From assembly GCA_022592435.1 (NCBI GenBank), contig JABYQS010000025.1, positions 124,001-188,000 on the forward strand: a stretch of DNA of 64,000 nt, read 5' to 3'. Source of the DNA: Cerioporus squamosus. Taxonomy: Eukaryota; Basidiomycota; Agaricomycetes; Polyporales; Polyporaceae. The stretch's first letter is position 1. Each line of letters opens with the position of its first letter. Shown in pieces: positions 10,736 to 22,606 of the stretch. A program made the position numbers and the translations under genes. The notes under the pieces were generated by a model. It was not told the DNA's origin. It made no database searches and worked only from the letters and a program-made list of their open reading frames with translations.

Positions 10736-12960
10736 CTATGAAGGGATACCCTGCATGGCGCGAGTAAGGTTGGAAGGATAGCGTTGAGGGGGGACAACAC
10801 CAAGAGCGGAAGTTCTGCCCTTGGACAGGCTGCCAGATAGAGAGTGGCTATCGTTCGACTGCCTACGCGTCTGCGCGGGACGAGGTGCAGATTGCGACTG
10901 CATCTGTGGAGCATACAGCGCGTGTAGAGGTGGATCGCGCATTGCGGTGATATGGGAGAGCGAAGTCGTGGAAGGTACCGAGACAGCGGGATGGTGAGGT
11001 GGCACAGAAGATGGTGGAGGAGGTGCCGAGGGTGCGTTCTGAGAGTTCACCGAGGACGCGCGGGCGCGCTCGCGTTCTGCAGCTGCGCTACTGGCGGATG
11101 AGATGACAGTCGCGTTCGGCTTGTGATGCGTCGAGCTGTACTCCTTCTCCATATGTGACGAGGAGTAAGATTGCGAGGTGCTGGAGACGGGCGAAGGGGT
11201 ACGTGTGGAAGACATGGCGCTGGAGACTGCCACACGAGCGCGGGCGCGCTCGCGCTCATACCCGTCAGAGACCGAGGGCTTGCGAGGCGACTTCGCAGAC
11301 GTGCTGGAAGTTGGATCCTTGAGAACGTCATGAAGCTGCGCCAGCTGCCGCACCCTGAGCTCTGGGTCCACATCAGTGAGGGCTGGTCGGCTCAGGTCTG
11401 CACGGAGCCCGAGTGCGTTCTCGGGGAGGCGTTCGAGAGAACTCGGAACGAACTCCTTGGGACGGGAGCCGTACTGGAATGCAGGACCGTTGGGTGAGAC
11501 TGAAGAGCCGGCCATGTGTACGTCGACATTGTTCCTGGGCACTGATATGGACATAGCGTCAGGATCTGGGCGGGAGAGCAACGACACATTGCTCCGGGAG
11601 CGGTCGCGGTGCAAGTCCGACCGATGCTTGATAGGAATCGAACGGGAGGTGGACGATGTCAGCATGGAGTTACCCTTCTCGAGTGCTTCGTCCGAGGAAT
11701 CGTCGGGATCGTCTGCGAGAGGGTTGAAGTGAGACATGTTGGACGGAAGGTCTGGGACAGGTTGAGAGAGCGGCACTGGCGAGAAGAGAAAGAAGTTGTC
11801 CTTGTCCTTGACGACGTCTCGGTCCAGGGCGTAGTCCCTCTGGGCAGGGACAATCTCGGTCTTCCTATCGTAAGGATGGAAGTACCCAGACTCATCAGCT
11901 CGAGGAGAACTATGACGCTTGACCTTGGACAACTCGTCAGCAAGGCGGCGGCGCTCGGTCGACACATGGTCGCACTAAGAAAGAAAAAGGTCAGGACAAC
12001 TGGATCAACTGAGCCACACAAGGGACCGCGTACTTTGCTGTAAATCATTGTGTCAGTGGTTGCGTCAACAGCAGACAAGAAACCACTTACGCTCTCCATT
12101 CTTCACACTCCTTCGCTAGACGCTCCTTCTCTTCCTCGAGCTCTTTCTCAGCAGCCAGCAGAAGCTCGCGCTCCTCAAAGCTCTTCTGCTCGAGTTCCTC
12201 GTACTTCGCAGCGGCAAGCTCTCGCTCCTCTTGCAACTGCGCGTTCAGCTTCTCTCGCTCTTCATCGATCTGCCTCTGGAGGTCGTGGCAAGTTTGCTCT
12301 ACGGCTGCGATGCGGTCGGAGCAGTTTTGCTCTACAACTGCGATCTTGTCGGAGCAAGCCTGCTCGACGGTCGCGACACGACTCTTCTGCTTCTCCAGCT
12401 TCTTCTGAATCTCACCATACTTCCAGAGAAGGACATGTGTAGCTCGCAGGTCGCCGTGCTACGAGACAAGGTAAGCTACACACTACGCAGGAGAACTGAA
12501 CAATATGCCGTAACGACGTACCTCCTGGGGGTACTGCGTCTCCAACCAGCTGCCAAGCTCGCCTATGAGCTCAAGGTATTCGTCGGTGGAGCCTCCGTGT
12601 AGGACAAGACGCGTCGCTTGCGCTTGCAGTCTCCGGGCGGCGTCGATGGAGGCAAAAGAGAGCGAAGGTGTCGATGGAGGCAGTTGAGTCTTGTCGACGT
12701 GGACTCGACGCACGTCGTCAGGCTCGAATCTGCTCCGACAAAGGGGACAAGCGGGCTTGGGCAACGACTGCAAGCACCTATGTATAACAGAGCGCGACGA
12801 AGGATGAGATAAAGTCCTATCAGCGGCGAACGTGGATCGCCCACAAAGAACACAGACCTGCTGCAGAACGTGTGCCCACAAGGATAGAGACAGGCTCCTT
12901 TGATCCATAGTAGCCCTCGAGACAAACATCGCACTGAGAGGAGGGATGGAGAACGAGCAT
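10736..12960 (-). CDS. RING-finger / coiled-coil protein 2
   Basis: Paralogue of the gene at 3268-6311 and likely an E3 ligase. Start ATG at 12960 (MLVLHPSSQCDVC). The first RING pair is followed by LYPCGHTFCSR, then an intron at the same place and phase as in gene 1, then CLQSLPKPACPLCRSRFEPD. A helical segment (SIDAARRLQAQATRLVLHGG) and GELGSWLETQYPQE come next, then a coiled-coil exon (about 12442-12099) rich in KLEKQKS, VEQACSDKI and EELEQKSFEERELL, and a Ser/Arg-rich tail of about 400 residues (10736-11965). As in gene 1, the frame breaks between RING cysteines 2 and 3: 41 nt, one short of a multiple of three. Splicing cannot repair so short a stretch. Confidence 0.72.
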
Positions 12961-14400
12961 GATCAGCGGTGGACGAGACCAGCGCGGGCGCGGGGGGCAA
13001 GTGGGCAGCAGGAGCTGGGAAGGGGATAATAAGGTGGCAGAACCCGATCGCCTAACGCGCATCGCGTGCCGCGGCTAGCCCATGTACAAGGCGGACGGAA
13101 AGGACATGTTCGACGTCCTGAGCACGAGGCGCTCGGATCGGCCTGGCATCTCTGGAGCCGCCGAAACGGGCGGATTCCTATCGAAGTCGATGTGATGAAC
13201 AGTGATGTACCATGCCTGGGATAGTGTTACCGAACGGATGGCACGCTATCGGGACGATGGCAGCCGGGAATATCGTCTGCGGGGATGTCGCCGGTTGCCT
13301 ATTCGATAAGAGACGGAACTTGGAGGTGGGCGACTTCCCAGACCCCGCTGGCGCACAGGGAAACTCCGGATGCTCAGCCAGACGCTGCTGGGTTCCACGG
13401 GACAAGAAGGCTTGCTCAATCCGAGCGGGAGCAAATGATCGGATTCCGGATCGGGGTCCCTGGGTCTTGGGAGCCTCATGTCGGAGGCGTCTAGCAGAGT
13501 GAAGTGGGTGAAGTCAGCACAGATGACGGCAACGGTTCTGCCAATTCACGCCATGCCTCGCATAGTGTCCTTGATGCGAAGGAGTTGCCATGCGCCAATA
13601 TGCACCAAGCTCGTCGTTGTACGTCCTTCTCTGCATCGCGCCACGTCCACGCACGCCGGCAATACACAGCATCATGCCCCTGTGAACATCTCAAGCAGTC
13701 ACAGGTGCAAGAAAGCCTCGCGACGGCACAGCGAGCGGATTGTGAACTCACCGCAACTGCGTCTTCTCCACAAACGAGTCGTCGAGGCAGTCGGGAGATG
13801 TTTCCCAAGGCGGTCCGAGCGAGGGAACGCCCGCGGCAGGAAGGTCCACGTTGCGGTGGGAGTCCGAGTCGAGACATGGGTTCCGGAAGGCAGGAAATGT
13901 CTTGTCGAATGTCATAAACGACGGCTGCAGAAGGAACTGCAGCTGATGCGATGACGAGGCGAAGCAGGTGTTCAGCAAAGTGGGGCAAGAGCGCCTGGAA
14001 GAGGGGTCCCGTGGACAGCATATACAAGGGGTTGTAACTGGAGGGCATGCCTGTGCTGCACAAGTTCAAATGCGCGGTCAAGAAGATCTCGGCGTTGCAT
14101 CGTCCGCGGAAAGACCAGAAGATAGGCAGTCGCAGAAGACCGAGGACAACGGGTTCGCTCACGGATATGTATGACGCAGCCTGAGAGGATATGCAAGTTC
14201 TCCGCAAATCCAGACGTGTCGTCTGGACTAGCCATAGCCCTCCAGAAGTCGTGTTGCTGTTTCGTGTTCACAATCAGTCAACCTAGTCACTGTGGATCAA
14301 TTAAAGCCTACATACCGCTTCGTTCGAAGGCGAAGAGTCAAACGTTCACGCACGCTCTTCCCAGATCACTGACATCCACGCACAATGAAGACGATTTGAG
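12961..14400 (-). other. unresolved minus-strand coding-like exons
   Basis: Upstream of RING gene 2. On the minus strand around 13980-13750 one frame has codon bias like a gene (AFRNPCLDSDSHRNVDLPAA, then VPSLGPPWETSPDCLDDSFV, EKTQLR). After a GTGAGT...CACAG intron it continues as GMMLCIAGVRGRGAMQRR, then TYNDELGAYWRMATPSHQGH, to a stop near 13520. A further open stretch (QHDFWRAMASPDDTSGFAEN) lies at about 14260. No family is recognised, and no convincing start was found. It may be a short gene or a decayed one. Confidence 0.3.
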
Positions 14401-17400
14401 CATAGCGGGTCTATCAGCATCTCTCCTCAACATTAGTTTGCGAGGCCAAGGTACGGTAGACGGACAAGTCACTCAACGCCGCCACAATCCACTGGCACAA
14501 AATTTCTAGGGACGTGACGTGACTGTACCACGTGCTCCGTGACTCTGTGGCTACTGTGCCTCCGTGAAAAGTTGACTCGACCCAGCCCACACAACTTGGA
14601 AGTTGTCCTCTCGTCGTTGCCCCAACTCGCACTTCTTATAATACACACTCGGTTTCACGACGCTGACGATCTGTGCTAGCCCAAGGTCGCCCTACTGAGT
14701 ATGGACAGATAACCCTGAACGAACGCGCGGTCACTGGTCTGCAGCAGAGCAAATATCAGTAATCCCAACAGTGGCTTATACCACAAGGCGGATCTAGTGT
14801 AAGTATCGTTTTACATGCCTATCTCAGTCCGGCAAAGTTCGTCTAACGCGCTATCATAGGTGTTTGTGGTTCAACGCGATTGGAACCTAATCATCATAGT
14901 CCATGTTGCAGCTCAGCTGCTGCTTTGGCACAAAGCCCAGCTTCGTTATCTTGGGCCAGATGTCGTCTCGCTGCGGTTTTCATGTATGCAGCCACTCACG
15001 TATGCAAGTCACTGGACAGCAGCCCCAAGTTTCGACAGGATGAGCGTTCGTAATAAGCCATCTCATAGCAGACGCATTACCCAGATATTCACGACACCTT
15101 GTTCCCAGATCTGATAAGGGACCTGCAGCCATGGTAGATGAGACTCATCGATGACGCTGGTGGCCGGAATGACTTATGCCGAATCCTCGAGGAGAATAAA
15201 CTCACTGCGGTACTGCGGTCCGAGCTTCCAATGCTCGAATATCGCGTCGTCTGGGTCAATCCTGTCACAGCAGGCCGGGAATTGCAGCCCCCGACTCCTC
15301 CACGAAGACGCGTGGGACGATAACGCGCAATGCCCTGCGCTGCAGGCTGGGGGTAATCCTCACGTCGCGAGCTTTCAACGCGATCTCTGCATGGCATTTA
15401 GGTCAGGTTCGTCTCCTCGATCGTGAGCTACTCGCTGATACGTGCTCCTAGGGGCCTCTCTTGCCTTTCCTTCGAATTCCGGAGCTCCGCGAACCCTTCA
15501 GAACCGCTCGAGCAAGGGCAACGGCTCGGTGCACCGCGGGTCACGGGAGGAGTTTGGCCCGCTATCCGAGTTCGCTGACTTCATAACCTCGATAGTGACG
15601 CCTTCTGCGGTCTAGGTCACGCATGCGAGCATGCCCGAACTGCGTTTGACCGCGGCACACGAGGTTACGGTATGCTCTGCAGTCCGCAGCCCTGCATTCT
15701 GACTGCTTGCAGCTGTCTCGCATTTCCACTCGACATTGACAGGGAGCTCCTCTCTTCCATGCCTCGAGCCAGCCACTTCACCTGTTATTACCTCGAAGCG
15801 GCGTCGACAGTCGTCGAGACTCTGAGACCGCCCCTCCGAGGCGTCCATCTGGACCTGCTCCGTGATCATCGCTTGCAGCGTCAATGTCGAACAAAAGCTC
15901 GCCGAGATGCAGTGTGAAGACGTGTTTGGGAGGGCACCCGCTAGAAGAGAAGCCGTTTACAAGCCCGCGACTCGACCTCGTCGGACCGTCCATGCGCCTG
16001 CTCCGGCATACCAGCGAGTATCCTCTCCGTACCTTCCGGGACCCTCGATTTCTGTCCTCCTCCTCGCCCCGGGCACCATTTCCCACCCAGTCGCCCATAC
16101 ACCTCTCTTTCTCTCGCGCGGAGCACAAAGGCACAGGAAGCAGCACGCCCATAAGAGCTCATCAAGCTAGAAGAGCTCATATCGTGCCACTCACGAACCC
16201 GTGAACAAGAACGTTCGCCATCCGCCAAGATCGCCGGACCCGCCGCTCCCATAGCCGTCTGGCGAGAACCATCGTGTGCAGGCGCATGAGAACGCGGCGG
16301 ACCCGTCATGAAAGCGGATCGACGCCCCAGCGATCAGTCATTCTATCGCAAACAGGCAGGAGTATTGGCTCGCCCTTTATATGCGGCCGGCCCTTCCGGG
16401 CGAGCGAAGCACGACCGCGGGTCGCGGGAAGAAGCACCTCTCCCCGCCCGACTCCCCCGTCGCATATCGCCCATCGCACGCCACCTATCGAGCATCGATG
16501 AACAGCAGCGTGCCGTCGAGGCTCTTTGTGCCACTGGATAGCGCGGGATCCAGGGTGCTCGATTCCCATGTGCGCCGCAGTACGCGAGGCATTATACGGC
16601 GGTTCGGGCCTTGTCTCCATACGACGAGCGCAGCTGCGTTCCGAGAGGCGCGAACAGCTTCCGGCCTCGGTACCTTCGTGGTCCTTCGAGTATGCGGGAT
16701 GGGAACATGTACAGTATCTTTACTTCTAGTCGATGACGCACGTGAATGGGCTTGATGTTCTCCGTCGCGAACGCGAGTGAATGGCTCGGATGGATCTATC
16801 AGTACCTCGACCTTCTCGCTCCCCGATAAGTCTGAAGCTCTCCCAGGTCCCAGTGCCGGCTTCCTGTCGACGGCATGACTGAACGCAAAGCTCAGGGGAT
16901 GAACTGGAGAGAACTTCCCGAAGGCATGCTCTGAGGTTTGAGCTTGAGTGTGTGGATCGGATGGCGCATGCGCAAACATCGCACCTTTCACAGCTCTCCT
17001 TGGCTCTCCTCGAGCAAGGATTCGAAGCGCACTGAGCGAGCAGCCGGCCCCGGACTCCGCAAGCACAGCTCTAGTGTGAGATCACAGCTGATGCACTTCG
17101 GGAGCCCGTGGACGAGAACCTCGGCCGTGCAGACCATAAGTATACAGAGCGCCTTTCGACGCACTCCGATTGCCCGAGTTCACCTGACCTCCGCAGCCCG
17201 TCGTCTCGACTCTCCGGTGGTTACAGATTAAGATTGAGCTTGCCAGTGTGATCAGAGGCCCAGGAACATCCGAACCTCGAAGCGCAGAAGCAGACGAGAG
17301 AGAGAGAGAGATCCGGAACCGTCTCCACCTCGACAGAGCTAGCCGCGACTGAAATGTATCCCATACGTCGATGGCTCGGACAACGGGACGAGGGAGCCAA

Positions 17401-18233
17401 AGAGGGCCCCAAGTTCCAGGTACTCGTCATGCCAAGCAACAGCACTGAACCATCATCGCGCATGGCATACATATGTATAGACACAAGACACAGGGCTCGC
17501 GAAGCTGAGACGACCGTGTCAGGCGGGAACCAAGCGGGGGTTCGATGCGGGGTAGATTCAAGATCGAGAGCGCAAGCCCGGCCTCCATCCGGTGGAGGCC
17601 TGAGACTGTTACACACACCACCACCAGGCCTGCACTGCTAAGTATAGCGTGTCTGGAACCGGGACTGACTGACTTCGTCCATTTGATGGGTAGATAGTTC
17701 CAAGTTCCGCCAGATGCGCTACGAAGACCAAGAGATAGGAAGGGAGCGATAAGTACGGGGCGGGCGGTGCGAACACACAACAAACAGCTGACAACGTTAA
17801 CGACGGAACGACGGAGGCTGCGGACGACGAGAAACGAGAGTGGGCACTGGGAGAGAGAGAACTGAACTGCAATCTGGAGACGAGACCGATGGTATTACTG
17901 ATACATGGACGAGGGAGGGATGGTACACCGACGGAGACGGAGGACAGAATGGAACGGAAGGAGGAAGACGGCAGGTAATAGGTGATAGGTGAGCCGGAGA
18001 GAGGGTATGTGCTGCTGGGCGGGTACTGAAGCAGGAGCGCGCGCTAGGGGTTAAGAGGGGTACTGTGATGCAGCTCGGAGGGCTAGAGCGATGGCGACAC
18101 AAGCGAACCAGCCGTGCCCCAGAGTATGCATTTGCCAAACTAACCGAATGAGGGAGGAGCGGCTTGGGAGAGACGTCCGCGAGGTAAGTGGCTGAAACGC
18201 CGCCAGGCGAACGAGTCGCGCCCCGATCACAGA
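14401..18233. other. gene-poor 3.8-kb region with a probable minus-strand remnant
   Basis: No intact gene found. On the minus strand around 15330-15080 a frame reads RGLQFPACCDRIDPDDAIFE, then HWKLGPQYRSEFILLEDSA, an in-frame TAA, and VIPATSVIDESHLPWLQVPY, QIWEQGVVNIW. This looks like protein sequence with a stop inside, or an intron over the stop (GTGAGT just after QYR). Cys/His residues just upstream (PACSAGH) hint at a zinc-binding domain, but no family is assigned. A short (ga)n microsatellite lies near 17295. The 17.6-18.2 kb part is probably the 3' flank of the Mo25 gene. Confidence 0.3.
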
Positions 18234-19699
18234 TTACAGATTCTGTATCTGCACTATCAAGAACTGCTTCTCGTCCTGCAAAGAGCGGATCGGTCAGTCC
18301 GTGTCATCTGAGCCGCTGCGGTAGGCGCCTTGCACCGACTCACCATAAATTGCTCGTCTAGCGCAGAAGTTGATTGCGTCAGGGTCCGAAGCCGGTGGCA
18401 GGGAGGGATGACGCCATGCTACGCACCTTCCTTGTCGTTGTGGAAGTCCTTGAGGAACTTGAGCAGTTTCTCCCTGTTCCGCCGCAGGATGCTCTCTATT
18501 TGTGGTGGCTTCTTGGGGTTGGCGACGAACACCTGCAGCCCACAGTGAGTCACGGCTTCGTACGAATGAGGGCGCATGGAGGAGCACCTTGAACACGTGG
18601 AACGCCTCGAACTGTATGTTCTTGCTCTTGTCACGCAACATGTTCATCATCATCTTGAGATTCGTCTCGCTTGCGATGTAGCGGGTCATCACGTTGAAGT
18701 TCGCGCGATCTAGCAGGATCTCCCCCAGCAGTTTCAGAGACTGTCGCTTCGTGACGTAATTATTCGACAGGATCAGCGTCGTGAAGGACGAGAAGAACTG
18801 CGGTTGAAGAGGGCGGAGCTGTCAGTGAAGGGAAGATGTAACGGGGCGACAACGCCTAAAGCTTACTCTGTCATAGTTCTTGTCGAGGTACTCGGCGACC
18901 ATCGCCTTGTGTCTTGTCAGGGTCTCCTTGAGGTTGGTGTATGCATCACATGAGATACCGAACGTCGTAGTCTCGATATAGTGGGGGAACCGATAGAACC
19001 TGAGCAAAAGGAGCGTCCAGCGATCCCAGCAAACCTCTGACCAGATGGACGTGCCACTCACTGTTCCGAATACAGCAATATCTTGGCCAGCGGCTCATGC
19101 CGCAGCATCTCCCTCAGGATCATGCCCGTATTCAGCGCAACCTCCTCGTTGGCATACCCATCGAACGCGGCGAACAGAACCTCCGGCTTCGAGCACAGAT
19201 ACTCCACGGTAGGGAACCGCGCGCCGATCTGCCGCCGGAGGAGGTTGTTGAAGATCTGGACGACATCCTTGCGCGACTCGAACTCGAGCTTGTGGATGTT
19301 CTGCAGCAGGTGGTATAGCAGATCGGTGCTGTATGTCTCCTGCGCGAGCTGTGCCACCAGCTCCGGGAGAGGCTCTGAGCCACGCATCATGCACCACACA
19401 TAACAATGTATGTCAGTACACACGCGTCGCGCGGCGGACCAGGACAGAGCACGCACCTCCATCGCCAACCAAGATCGACTTGATCTGCTGCAGGTTCTTC
19501 CCGACTTCCTCGTTCGCCTGCAACCAACGCCGTCCCCGTCGATATCACGTCCTGTCCATTATCCAGCCCGCTCCGGGGGGCCACTCACCTTCCTCCTGAC
19601 TTCTCCGCCTGGTGGCCCTGCATCTAGTCTCGGAAGCGCATCCCGGAGCCCTCTCACCAAATCCGGAGGCGTGCGGGGCTTCGTCTTGAAGAAATTCAT
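18234..19699 (-). CDS. HYM1: Mo25/Hym1 (CAB39) scaffold protein
   Basis: Armadillo-like scaffold that activates germinal-centre and NDR-pathway kinases in cell polarity and morphogenesis (RAM network in fungi). Start ATG at 19699 ([20 protein letters not shown]). Several exons give [157 protein letters not shown] and [20 protein letters not shown]. It ends in a [14 protein letters not shown] C-terminus with TAA at 18234. Length (about 330 residues) and all repeat blocks match the family. Confidence 0.95.
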
Positions 19700-20615
19700 C
19701 GCTCAGTCGCTCAGCAGTCTACCGTCTGCGCGCAAGTGTGTGTGGGGGGTAAGCAGGTGGGAGAAGGAGAAAGTGTGGCAGGAAGAAGCGGAGGGGCGGG
19801 TATCTGTACGTCACGGCAGAACTCGCAGAAGGTTGAAATAGGAATAATGGCCGGCGTGAATCTCGTCAGCAGAATGGGCAGCCGCAGGGCAGTGCGCAGA
19901 TCACAGCCAGGAGGCCCGGAGAGACCTAGTCTGGAGGGCAGAGGTGGGGAGGTAGTGGTCGGAACCACCGTCGTTGTCGTTGTCGTCGATGGCCGAACCA
20001 GGTTCAAGCCGAGCGCGACTCGCGACAAGCCGCCACCGACCACGCACGTGATGGTTGGCCGCGCGGGCGCCTCCGACATTGTCCTCCTCTTCGCCGCCTG
20101 GAGTCCTCACAGCTTGTTTCTGTCTTCAGCGCATTTCCATACACTCAGGACGGCTCAAATGCACCAACACACGTCGTTGGACAGCAGGCAGAGGTTGTTG
20201 AGGTAATAGATGATGACGTCTGCCAGGTACACGGCAGATAAGCGCGTCTCGCACAGTCCAGCACCCTTCGAGTGCGGTCGACGTCAGTCCGTGAGATGAC
20301 GGCAGAGAGGAAAGAAGTCGTGCATATCATCAGAGAACTCCATGAATGTACAATGTGATCCTCCGCCGGCCGTACGAGTATATGCACGAAAGGGAAGAGA
20401 GCTACGAGATAAGTCCGGCGCAAAACCTACGACGAAGACATGCACATGGGAAATCCGCACCGAGAGAAGAGGGCGATTAGGACTGCGCGCATAGATATAA
20501 CACAACAACGGCCCCGCTAAGCCGACGGAAGACGCGAGCGCAGGCACACGGGATGGGTGGGGCGGCTAGACGGCGAGGTAGGTGGGAAGAGAGGGAAGCA
20601 GGGGAGTGGGCGGGA
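19700..20615. other. intergenic region between Mo25 start and synaptobrevin end
   Basis: Contains the Mo25 promoter and 5' leader on the right of 19699 and the 3' flank of the synaptobrevin gene. Open frames here have no domain or splice logic. No RNA gene seen. Confidence 0.45.
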
Positions 20616-21400
20616 TCAGTGGTTTGTCGCCTTCACCACCGAGACGACAATGATGACGATGATAATGGCGATGGCGACACCAATGATAATCCTCATCTAG
20701 GGCGGTGCGTCAGTTGGCGTACCAGAGCGTGAATTCAGGTCGGCGTACCTTCATGTCCTTCCACCTATCAGTCCGGTCACTTCAGTACACTATTCGGGCA
20801 GTATGGAATCAATATATGCACATACCACATGTTCTGTGACACAATATATGGTTAGTTGCGGCGCGACATGGTACAACCTGGCTACACACCTTGCGGACGC
20901 GGTTCGCACCGCGACGGAACCCTTGTGCTGAGACAGCAAGATTGTCTACACAGAGCGGAACAGATGCATGAGCCAACCCGCTCACACGCGCGGGGGAAGC
21001 GGAAGCAGAAGCAGGGAGCACGAGCCAGGCACTGCATGCGCAGCACCAGCACAAACGCCCCCTCTCCCTGCCCGCCGCAGTAGGAGGGTACGCACCTGTC
21101 TTGTCCTGGAGCTGGTCGAGCCTCTCTCCTCGCTCGGCGACTTTTGTGATGTTCTCCCTCATGATGCCGACGGTGTCGTCAATCTGGGCCTGGATGGCGG
21201 CCGTCTTCGAGTTTCCCGCGCCAGCCGGGTTCGAGGAGGAGCCGCCACGGGGCAGGTACGGGTCGTATGGTTCAGACCTGCAAGGAGCGCATGCACAGAC
21301 GCGAAAGCAGACGTCGTGGAGGCACGCCGCGGGGAGTTAGGGGAGGGAAAGCGGGTTCAGAGCGCGGAACAGCAAGCGAGAGAGATAATGCCACTGACAT
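20616..21400 (-). CDS. SNC1: synaptobrevin / Snc-type R-SNARE
   Basis: v-SNARE for secretory vesicles fusing with the plasma membrane. The start codon is split: AT (21400-21399), then a GTCAGT intron ending TTGCAG, then G TCT GAA CCA, giving [20 protein letters not shown]. The SNARE motif reads [30 protein letters not shown] (zero-layer Arg), then after an intron [30 protein letters not shown] leads into the membrane anchor [18 protein letters not shown], ending KATNH and TGA at 20616. The N-terminus is short and has no longin domain, unlike the VAMP7-like gene at 6828. The intron number is high for a protein of roughly 110 residues. Confidence 0.92.
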
Positions 21401-22606
21401 GGCTGTTTCGTCCGGATTGCGGGGGCAGGCGGGCACTGGGAGTGAGCTCGACGAGGAGGACAGCGAGGAGGCACAGCGACTGACCGAATTAAGGGAGGGA
21501 GTAGCGTGCAGCGTCGGTGGTCGTGAAGGAGGTGGTGGTCGTGAGTAGCGCGGCTGGCGTCACGAAGGGCGGAGCTGCTCAACCAAACACGCGTAAGCAC
21601 CCGGACCCCGCACCGCCCGGCTGCGCCCAGCCTGTGCCTCCATTCGCATTCGCTGTCGGCGCCGATGCGAAACGCTGCACGATCAGCCATCCAGGCTCAG
21701 CCTGCAGACTTGTCTCCCTAGGCAGACGATTGCGCGGGCCTATGATGAAGGTGGGAAGGACGGCCTCACCCTGCAGACCGACTTCGTGCAACAATGAGCA
21801 CATCGCAAAACGCAATGAGGCCGGTTAGTGGACAGGCTCGAGAGCCTCGTGTACTGAATAGTACTCGCGAGGTTCTGAAGGCCGACTCGAACTGATACGT
21901 ACGTACAGGCTGGCAAGTGAGCCTAATATGCAACGGCCGGTCATCTTGCGGATTAGCGTATCGTCTCTGTCGACGTCGCCTCGTCTCAGTTAATGAAGTC
22001 TTGCACAGCCCCAGCATGCCCTGAATACATGTGCAGAGTATGGGGGGATGGGCAGGTAGGAGACTGGGATTGCCAAGGGGCCGACTGCAAGTCTGTGCAT
22101 ATACCCTACCGCCCAACTGGAAGCCATATTCCTCTCCATATTCGCCATATAGGACGATCCTTCTTCACAAGTACCCAGATTCAGTGTTCATGAAGCCATG
22201 TATCGATACCGGTTCCCCCCAGAATGAACGAGAGACAGTGTGAAACAGCGCCTACGCTTGTCGCAGAACTGGCTGTGAAGTACGCCGCGGCTACGCTCAG
22301 GAGCTTGAATCGATTGTGGCCGTACCAAGGTGTACGATGCCTGAAAGTCTTCAGAGCAATAAGGTGCGATAGAGAGACCAGAAGTGCCCCATGATAGTAT
22401 CCGATAGATTGTCAACGTGTACGTATCGAATGGTTAAACATACAAGGGGTATCCAAAAGTCAGCAGCGAACTGCAAGCGCAAAGATCACCAATGCCAAAG
22501 CGAGCGAGCGAGCAAAGTAGAACGTAAGGATAACGATAGGAAACCAGAGACTGAGGAAATTCGTCTACGTACACCGAACTGTCCATCCCGGCCATCCCCT
22601 GGCCTC
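21401..22606. other. intergenic region
   Basis: The 5' flank of the synaptobrevin gene lies on the left; the 3' flank of the kinase gene lies on the right. No supported gene, RNA or repeat. Confidence 0.45.
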
